A stretch of 16,474 bases of DNA from Zasmidium citrigriseum (lineage: Eukaryota > Ascomycota > Dothideomycetes > Mycosphaerellales > Mycosphaerellaceae). The position numbers and the translations under genes are program-made. The stretch covers positions 1 to 16,474 of the forward strand of contig NHNW01000135.1 of the NCBI GenBank assembly GCA_002786025.1. Reading direction: 5' to 3'. How positions within the stretch are numbered: the stretch's first letter is position 1; each line of letters opens with the position of its first letter. Positions 11,736 to 16,474 of this stretch are shown here, piece after piece. Below the pieces are notes generated by a model. It had not been told where the DNA came from, made no database searches, and worked only from the letters and a program-made list of their open reading frames with translations.

Positions 11736-11882
11736 TTACAATTTACTTATAAATAAACGTGTAGCAAATAAACGAACAAATCTAGGTAAGATATATTTAG
11801 AGAAAACATAGATTAATAAAACAAATATAGCAAAAGCAAATACTACTTGGTTAACAAAGAAGAAAGGTACTAGTTGAGGCAT
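11736..11882 (-). CDS. atp8: ATP synthase Fo subunit 8
   Basis: This single-helix peripheral-stalk subunit of ATP synthase is easily missed because of its size. The frame of 48 residues opens with [12 protein letters not shown], the fungal Atp8 signature. A hydrophobic helix (about residues 13-27) follows, then the SKYILPR motif and a basic tail ([14 protein letters not shown]). Length and motif order match the family exactly. It lies directly upstream of atp6 on the same strand, as in most fungi. The next gene upstream, nad6, ends 118 nt before its start. Confidence 0.96.
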   Translation of the reverse strand: MPQLVPFFFVNQVVFAFAIFVLLIYVFSKYILPRFVRLFATRLFISKL

Positions 11883-12000
11883 TTAAAATAAATTATTAAT
11901 GATTGTTTATATAAACGTGATTTTTCATTAAAATAAACTGTAGTGGCCCAATTATTACATTAAGAAAACCTATTAACATAACTAATAAAAATATTATATA

Positions 12001-12651
12001 TTATTGTTTTATAGTAATAACTATAGCTCCAACCATAGCTAATAAAAGAATTATGGAAGTAAGTATTAGTCATATAGGATAGGCAGTATATATAATATTA
12101 CCAATTGCTGTAATATGGGATGTTTCAGATAAATACCCGTCTCATATTTGAGAAGTAACTAAAGATAAGTCGTTATTAAAGTTAGACATATCAGTTAATG
12201 TATACTTTGCATTAAAATTTGTTGCTATGTTGTCAGGTATTATTTTAAAATCTAAGCTATGTGTATAGTCTTGTATAAGAAAATTAGATGGTAATAATCT
12301 GTATAATACTAGGTAAAAAATAATTCCTATTGCCATTGCCAGAGGTATACTATTATTATTATCAGTAACAAGTTCAGATATTCTAACATTTATTAACATC
12401 AAGATAAATAAAAATAATATAGATACTGCACCTACGTATACTAGTAGGTAAGATAAACCTATAAAATTTATACCTAACATCATAAGATAACCTGCTACAT
12501 TTAAGAATAGACCTATCAAAAATAGTACGGATACAACAGGATTTTTACTTATAATAACAAAAATACCACAAATAATGGATCCTAGAGATATTATACTTAA
12601 TAAATCATAGTTAAACCCGTTAGTAAAAGTTTCGTTTAGAAGAAATAACAT
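12001..12651 (-). CDS. nad6: NADH dehydrogenase subunit 6
   Basis: This complex I membrane subunit has a pi-bulge helix that changes form during turnover. The frame gives 216 residues with TGA read as Trp, which extends it beyond the SQI at 12142 to a TAA at 12001-12003. Family features include the early SKNPVVSVLFLIGLF segment, the YLLVYVGAVSILFLFILML helix with its conserved Tyr and Gly, and a C-terminal LLLAMVGAIVITIK helix typical of fungal Nad6. The C-terminal part would be lost if the standard code were used. It lies between nad1 and atp8 on the same strand. Confidence 0.96.
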
Positions 12652-12823
12652 TATTTATATATTTTTTTTTTAGTCTCGTAAGGTACCATAAGTATAAAAC
12701 TACTGTTTAAATGGAGAATATTTTTTCATTAATAAACTATTATGTCTTGATAAATAAACTTTTAATCTACATACAATAAGAGATTTTTAATAAGTATATA
12801 TTAAATATTTATTATGTAGTGTT
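12652..12823. other. 172-nt spacer between nad1 and nad6
   Basis: AT-rich spacer with a T-run next to the nad6 start. I could not fold a tRNA from either strand. Confidence 0.5.
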
Positions 12824-13885
12824 TTATAATAAATTAATATTACTAGGTAAAATTTCAAAACTGTAAACAATACAAGGAACTAATATAATAATGGCAATAA
12901 CTATTGGTAATAGTATAGTTCAAGAAAATGACATTAATTGATCAAAACGTATTCTAGGAAATGAGGCTCTAACTCATATAAATGTAAATATCATAATAGA
13001 AGATTTAACACCTAATGTTACACCATAAATCATTCCTTCTAATAAGGGACTACTTAAGATTTCAATACTATCAAATCCTATTTCATATAATATGTAATAC
13101 ATAAATGTATAATCTAATAAATATCCACCTAAGAACAACATAGTATTTAATATACAAATTAATACTATGCTACCATATTCAGCTAAGAAAAAAAATACAA
13201 ATACTACTGCAGCGTGTTCTGTCATAAATCCACTAACTAATTCTGATTCTGCTTCAGCTAAATCAAAAGGAGCTCTATTAGTTTCTGCTACAGAACCTAT
13301 AAAAAAAATAATAAACACAGGAAATAATGGCATTATAAACCATATTGCTCTTTGAGCTTCTATATTAACAGTTAAATTTAAGCTACCTGTTAATAAAACA
13401 ACAAGTAGTATTGCTGAGCTTAATATAAGTTCATAACTTATCAATTGGGCTGTACTTCTAAGTGAACCTAGAAAAGCATATTTTGAATTAGCAGATCAAC
13501 CTGCTAACAATATACCATATGTGGCAAGAGAAGAAACAGCTAACATATATAGTATACCTAAATTAAAATCTCATATAGCTAATCCAGGACCGTAAGGTAC
13601 AACAGCATAACCCAATAATGAAAAAATTAAAGTTATTACGGGGCCAAGAAAGAATAATCCTATATTTGCCTGTGTAGGTGAAACATATTCTTTAAGTATA
13701 AGTTTAAGAGCATCTGCAAATGCTTGTAATAGACCGTAATATCCTACAACATTAGGACCTAATCTTCTTTGCATACTTGCCATAGTTTTTCTTTCAGCTA
13801 CTGTTACAAAAGCAACTGTAACTAAAACAGGGACAGTAACTATAATAACTTCTATAATAGAAATAATTGTTGATGAGTATAACAT
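12824..13885 (-). CDS. nad1: NADH dehydrogenase subunit 1
   Basis: This complex I subunit forms much of the quinone-access channel at the join with the peripheral arm. It is 353 residues long, normal for fungi, and opens MLYSSTIISIIEVI. Conserved parts are VAERKTMASMQRRLGPN near residues 29-45, the ALKLILKE motif, the central AETNRAPFDLAEAESELVSGF loop with its cluster of acidic residues, and the VRASFPRIRFDQLMSF block near the C-terminus. TGA codes Trp at several sites, while the Trp at 13340-13342 uses TGG. It runs toward nad6 on the same strand; cox2 lies upstream. No intron. Confidence 0.97.
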
Positions 13886-14108
13886 ATATAATAAATATTC
13901 GTAAATTTAGATCTAATATATGTTTACGTAAACATAAAATTATCTATAAAATTTAATTTTATTAATTATCATTTAAATAATATTATATTTATATTTTGCA
14001 AAGCATTAATTAAATTAAATGTTTTTTTATGTTACTACATATAAAAATAATAAAAAACTTTATTCAAATTTTTAACTTACAAATATTGTAAATTAATTGA
14101 TATTAACA
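13886..14108. other. 223-nt spacer between cox2 and nad1
   Basis: AT-rich spacer with an 18-bp perfect palindrome (13919-13936) near the nad1 end. No gene recognised. Confidence 0.5.
13919..13936. repeat. 18-bp perfect palindrome upstream of nad1
   Basis: TATGTTTAC is followed directly by its inverse complement GTAAACATA. It ends 34 nt upstream of the nad1 ATG as transcribed on the minus strand. It could be a protein-binding site, a cruciform or a processing hairpin. With this base composition, one palindrome of such length in a window this size is not strongly unexpected by chance. Confidence 0.5.
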
Positions 14109-14858
14109 CTATTGTTCTTGAAGTCAAAATAAGAATTTTTCCAATGAAATAGATTCTATAACAATAGGCATAGAACTATGTAATATACCACAAATTTCTG
14201 AACATTGACCAAAGAATGACCCTTCTCTGTTAATTAATACAGATATTTGATTTAATCTTCCAGGATAAGCATCACATTTTATACCTAAAGCAGGACATGC
14301 GTAAGAATGTATTACATCTCCAGAAGAAATAATAAATCTCACGTGTGTAAGTTCTGGTAATATAACTCTATTATCTACTTCTAACATTCTTAAAGCTCCT
14401 TCTTCTAAATCTGATTCAGGCACTAGATAAGAATCAAATTCTAATTCTTCATCATCGCTATTACTAAAATCAGGGTACTGGTAGCTTCAGTATCATTGAT
14501 GACCTTCTACAAAAACAGTTAAAGAAGGATCTGTAACTTCGTCCATTAAATATAATAATTTAAATGACGGGAAAGCAATTAATATTAAAATTAATGCTGG
14601 AGTTATAGTTCATATTAATTCTATAAGTGTACCATGGTTAAGGTATTTGTTACTAATAGGAGATTTATTACTTATATAGTTTCTAATAATAGAAACCATT
14701 ATTCATGCTACTCCAAACAGAATTATAGCTAAATAAAACATAATGTTATCATGTAGTTCGATAAGTGCTTCCATTTGAGGACTAGCACTGTCTTGAAAAT
14801 AAAGACCTCATGGTTGAGGTGCATCACAGTAAACTGTTAAATTGTAGAAAAAGTTCAT
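14109..14858 (-). CDS. cox2: Cytochrome c oxidase subunit 2
   Basis: This complex IV subunit carries the CuA centre that accepts electrons from cytochrome c. It is 249 residues with TGA as Trp, so the frame extends upstream of the internal MPESDLEEG and past FLFW to a TAG at 14109. Two N-terminal membrane helices (about residues 40-60 and 80-104) lead to the aromatic-rich GHQWYWSYQYPD strand. CuA ligands are His184, Cys219, Glu221 (backbone), Cys223, His227 and Met230. The segment after His184 reads [10 protein letters not shown], with Ser and Cys where many fungi have Asp and Val. The start is the only ATG giving a full N-terminal region. A 618-nt gene-free region lies upstream. Confidence 0.97.
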
Positions 14859-15476
14859 AATATAATAATATTACTTTATTACTCTCATACATAACTATAT
14901 ATGCATACAGAAAACATTAACTATTTATATATCAGTGTATTTATACTATATTAAAAAAAAACTTTTTATTTTTCATCTACATAACTTACTAACAGAAAAA
15001 TTTTTAAAGCAGTAAAAATAATGTGTATTCACCTTTACACCACTTTAATTTATAATTATATATTAATTTAATAATACATTAATGTATAATTAACGTACAT
15101 CAAGCATTTTTACAGCATTTAATAAGATCGATCGTCAAGCCTAATAGTCATCAATCACATTTTATATACAACTGCACACTAAAATAAACATTCATAATAC
15201 TAAATTATGCTCTATAATTTTTATAATTTAACTGAGATAAACCCCTTTTTTTATTACCTAATAAACGACAGCTTAAGTCTATATTATCTACTACCTTCAG
15301 CGCTGTAATTTAAAGAAATATAATCTAATTATTAAATATATAATATGTATTTACCACCTTATTTATTATATAAAGAAAGGAATGTTAAGCTGATATATAT
15401 ATATAAACAGGAAAAATATTTTATAAAATTAGTAATTAAAAGTAAAACAAATATAATTAATAGTATGTTGCAATTT
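14859..15476. other. 618-nt gene-free region between tRNA cluster and cox2
   Basis: This is the longest unassigned stretch. It is AT-rich with a few GC-containing palindromes standing out: a 14-bp one at 15074-15087, GATCGATC at 15126-15133 and CAGCGCTG at 15298-15305. A TA dinucleotide run lies near 15394-15404. The right part (15262 onward) is repeated at the window end. I tested both strands by eye for tRNAs, for RNase P RNA core motifs and for rRNA 3'-end motifs and found no convincing match. It might carry a control region or a divergent structural RNA. Confidence 0.55.
15074..15087. repeat. 14-bp perfect palindrome in the 618-nt spacer
   Basis: ATACATT is followed directly by its inverse complement AATGTAT. 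It lies about 216 nt upstream of the cox2 start. Function is unknown, and chance occurrence is likely enough in AT-rich DNA. Confidence 0.4.
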
Positions 15477-15592
15477 TAAGGCCAGAATGATTTGAACACT
15501 CATCTGAGCTATCATGAGCAGCTTGCTTTACCAATTAAGCTATAGCCTTGTATGAAAGGTATTATAACAACTTAGTAATTATATTTTTACTA
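15262..15592. repeat. 331-bp direct repeat, copy 1
   Basis: This segment is identical, as far as I can compare by eye, to 16144-16474 in the same orientation, at an offset of 882 nt. It covers the right part of the 618-nt spacer, the first CAT tRNA and 43 nt beyond it. To its left the two contexts differ at once, at the N. To the right the window ends, so the true repeat length is unknown. Confidence 0.95.
15477..15549 (-). tRNA. trnM: tRNA-Met (CAT anticodon), copy 1
   Basis: A 73-nt cloverleaf on the minus strand. The acceptor AAGGCTA pairs with TGGCCTT (one T-G wobble), with discriminator A. The D stem is GCTT/AAGC with loop AATTGGTA. The anticodon arm is AGCTG, loop CTCATGA, TAGCT, giving CAT. 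The T arm is GAGTG, loop TTCAAAT, CATTC. With a second CAT tRNA next to it that resembles initiators, this one is probably the elongator. A tRNA-Ile whose C34 is modified to read ATA is the alternative. An identical copy lies at 16359-16431. Confidence 0.93.
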
Positions 15593-15613
15593 TATGTTGT
15601 ACAATAAATACTA

Positions 15614-15684
15614 ATGCGGACAAAGGATTTGCACCTCTATTTACAGGGCATGAGCCTGTTATGTTACTATTACATCAATCCGCA
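15614..15684 (-). tRNA. trnM: tRNA-Met (CAT anticodon), probable initiator
   Basis: A 71-nt cloverleaf on the minus strand. The acceptor TGCGGAT pairs with GTCCGCA. The D stem is ATGT/ACAT, and the anticodon arm is ACAGG, loop CTCATGC, CCTGT, with anticodon CAT. The T arm is AGAGG, loop TGCAAAT, CCTTT. The T1-A72 acceptor start and overall sequence resemble mitochondrial initiator tRNAs of ascomycetes, as I recall them. The discriminator is T, which is uncommon. Confidence 0.92.
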
Positions 15685-15731
15685 ATAACTTGTCTAAATT
15701 AAATCTAAAGATATAAATAAATTGAAGCCTT

Positions 15732-15802
15732 AGCCCAGTACAAGTATCGCACTTGCTTCTACCGATTACAAAACGGTTGCATTACTTTTATGCTAACCGG
15801 GC
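15732..15802 (-). tRNA. trnT: tRNA-Thr (TGT anticodon)
   Basis: A 71-nt cloverleaf on the minus strand. The acceptor GCCCGGT pairs with ACTGGGC (one G-T wobble). The D stem is GCAT/ATGC. The anticodon arm is ACCGT, loop TTTGTAA, TCGGT, with TGT reading ACN. The base pair next to the loop is a T-T mismatch. The T arm is GCAAG, loop TGCGATA, CTTGT. The D loop has only one G, so tertiary contacts are reduced. Confidence 0.88.
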
Positions 15803-15847
15803 ATAAAATGAGACTATTTTTTGAATAACTAAGTTTTTACAGTTCTT

Positions 15848-15919
15848 TAAGAGCTATGAGATTTGAACTCATATTAGAATGATTAAAAGTCACATACTTT
15901 ACCATTAAGTTAAGCTCTC
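15848..15919 (-). tRNA. trnK: tRNA-Lys (TTT anticodon)
   Basis: A 72-nt cloverleaf on the minus strand. The acceptor GAGAGCT pairs with AGCTCTT, starting with a G-T wobble, discriminator A. The D stem is ACTT/AAGT. The anticodon arm is TGTGA, loop CTTTTAA, TCATT with TTT reading AAR. Its outer end is weak: one T-T mismatch and one G-T pair. The T arm ATGAG/CTCAT is perfect, with loop TTCAAAT. Confidence 0.9.
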
Positions 15920-15934
15920 TTAAAAACATGAAAA

Positions 15935-16007
15935 TCGGGTTATTATGATTCGAACATAACAATTCCTCAACCCAAATGAGGCGCCTAACCTACCTGGCTC
16001 TAACCCG
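15935..16007 (-). tRNA. trnP: tRNA-Pro (TGG anticodon)
   Basis: A 73-nt cloverleaf on the minus strand with fully paired stems. The acceptor CGGGTTA pairs with TAACCCG, discriminator A. The D stem is GCC/GGC with a ten-base loop. The anticodon arm is CCTCA, loop TTTGGGT, TGAGG with TGG reading CCN, and the G at position 37 typical of tRNA-Pro. The T arm is TTATG, loop TTCGAAT, CATAA. It lies 15 nt downstream of the atp9 stop on the same strand. Confidence 0.95.
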
Positions 16008-16022
16008 TTTTTATAAAAATTA

Positions 16023-16142
16023 TTATGCTACATATAATAATAAGAATGCCATCATAAGTGCGAATAATCCTGTTGCTTCGGCAAATGCGAAACCAAGAAT
16101 TGCGTATGAAAATAATTGCCCTCTTAATGAAGGGTTTCTTGC
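16023..16142 (-). CDS. atp9: ATP synthase Fo subunit c, 3' part only
   Basis: This is the c-ring subunit of ATP synthase. Only the C-terminal 39 residues are present, from [16 protein letters not shown] to LLLYVA-TAA. They cover the polar loop with the RNPS/RGQ motif and the second helix with the proton-carrying glutamate in [10 protein letters not shown]. Fungal mitochondrial Atp9 is about 74 residues, so roughly 35 residues are missing: the start and the glycine-rich first helix. The frame is cut by the N at 16143 and the sequence beyond is an unrelated repeat, with an in-frame stop a few codons upstream. The break is probably an assembly fault, not a real pseudogene. Confidence 0.93.
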   Translation of the reverse strand, partial: ARNPSLRGQLFSYAILGFAFAEATGLFALMMAFLLLYVA

Positions 16143-16143
16143 N
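16143..16143. other. Ambiguous base N at the atp9/repeat junction
   Basis: This is the only N in the window. It sits exactly between the truncated atp9 and the start of the second repeat copy, where a scaffolding join or an unresolved gap would be placed. Confidence 0.95.
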
Positions 16144-16474
16144 TAAACGACAGCTTAAGTCTATATTATCTACTACCTTCAGCGCTGTAATTTAAAGAAA
16201 TATAATCTAATTATTAAATATATAATATGTATTTACCACCTTATTTATTATATAAAGAAAGGAATGTTAAGCTGATATATATATATAAACAGGAAAAATA
16301 TTTTATAAAATTAGTAATTAAAAGTAAAACAAATATAATTAATAGTATGTTGCAATTTTAAGGCCAGAATGATTTGAACACTCATCTGAGCTATCATGAG
16401 CAGCTTGCTTTACCAATTAAGCTATAGCCTTGTATGAAAGGTATTATAACAACTTAGTAATTATATTTTTACTA
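16144..16474. repeat. 331-bp direct repeat, copy 2
   Basis: This is an exact copy of 15262-15592 in the same orientation, running to the window end. It replaces the expected 5' half of atp9. Being placed right after an N, with no sequence divergence, suggests a duplicated contig end rather than an evolved repeat. Confidence 0.95.
16359..16431 (-). tRNA. trnM: tRNA-Met (CAT anticodon), copy 2 in the repeat
   Basis: Identical to the cloverleaf at 15477-15549, carried within the second repeat copy. Its fold is intact. Whether a second gene really exists depends on whether the repeat is genuine. Confidence 0.7.

Noticed and set aside
13167..13355. Plus-strand open frame of 62 codons
   Set aside because: It is antisense to the conserved central loop of nad1.
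14859..15476. RNase P RNA or rRNA fragment in the long spacer
   Set aside because: By eye I found neither the conserved P4 strands of RNase P RNA nor recognisable rRNA blocks on either strand. A covariance search could still overturn this.
16023..16142. atp9 as a genuine pseudogene
   Set aside because: The remaining 39 residues are perfectly conserved and the break coincides with an N and a duplicated segment, so an assembly fault is the simpler explanation.

Overview
The window is a nearly intron-free piece of a fungal mitochondrial genome. Three things show this. It carries the respiratory-chain gene set (cox1-3, cob, nad1-6, nad4L, atp6, atp8, atp9). TGA is read as tryptophan throughout (genetic code 4), so every long protein looks broken under the standard code. 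Non-coding DNA is very AT-rich. Protein details such as the Cox1, Nad4 and Atp8 sequences match ascomycetes of the Pezizomycotina/Taphrinomycotina kind; complex I genes rule out Saccharomyces-like yeasts. Having genes on both strands, with no introns, is unusual for Pezizomycotina and makes a Taphrinomycotina source such as Pneumocystis a reasonable but unproven guess. No rRNA gene is visible, so this is part of a larger genome.

Layout. The left half (200-8114) is all on the plus strand: cox1, cox3, nad4, cob, nad2, nad3. The right half is all on the minus strand; in transcription order from the right edge it reads atp9 (3' part only), tRNA-Pro, tRNA-Lys, tRNA-Thr, two CAT-anticodon tRNAs, cox2, nad1, nad6, atp8, atp6, nad4L, nad5. 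The two blocks converge in a 63-nt gap (8115-8177) holding a hairpin. Tight packing appears at cob/nad2 (7-nt overlap), nad2/nad3 (abutting) and nad4L/nad5 (1-nt overlap). Four longer gene-free stretches (2671-3071, 4560-4884, 10427-10910, 14859-15476) hold only AT-rich DNA with palindromes and a few promoter-like words.

Right edge. The atp9 reading frame stops at a single N (16143). What follows (16144-16474) is an exact copy of 15262-15592, including one tRNA. This looks most like an assembly join, though a real direct repeat cannot be excluded from the sequence alone.

Function. The products are the core membrane subunits of complex I (Nad1-6, 4L), III (Cob), IV (Cox1-3) and the Fo sector of ATP synthase (Atp6, 8, 9), plus tRNAs for their translation. 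I found no hidden new gene system. The points most worth checking are the right-edge duplication, a shared palindrome-plus-TTAGA arrangement ahead of cox1 and nad4, the non-ATG start of nad2, and the 484- and 618-nt unassigned regions.
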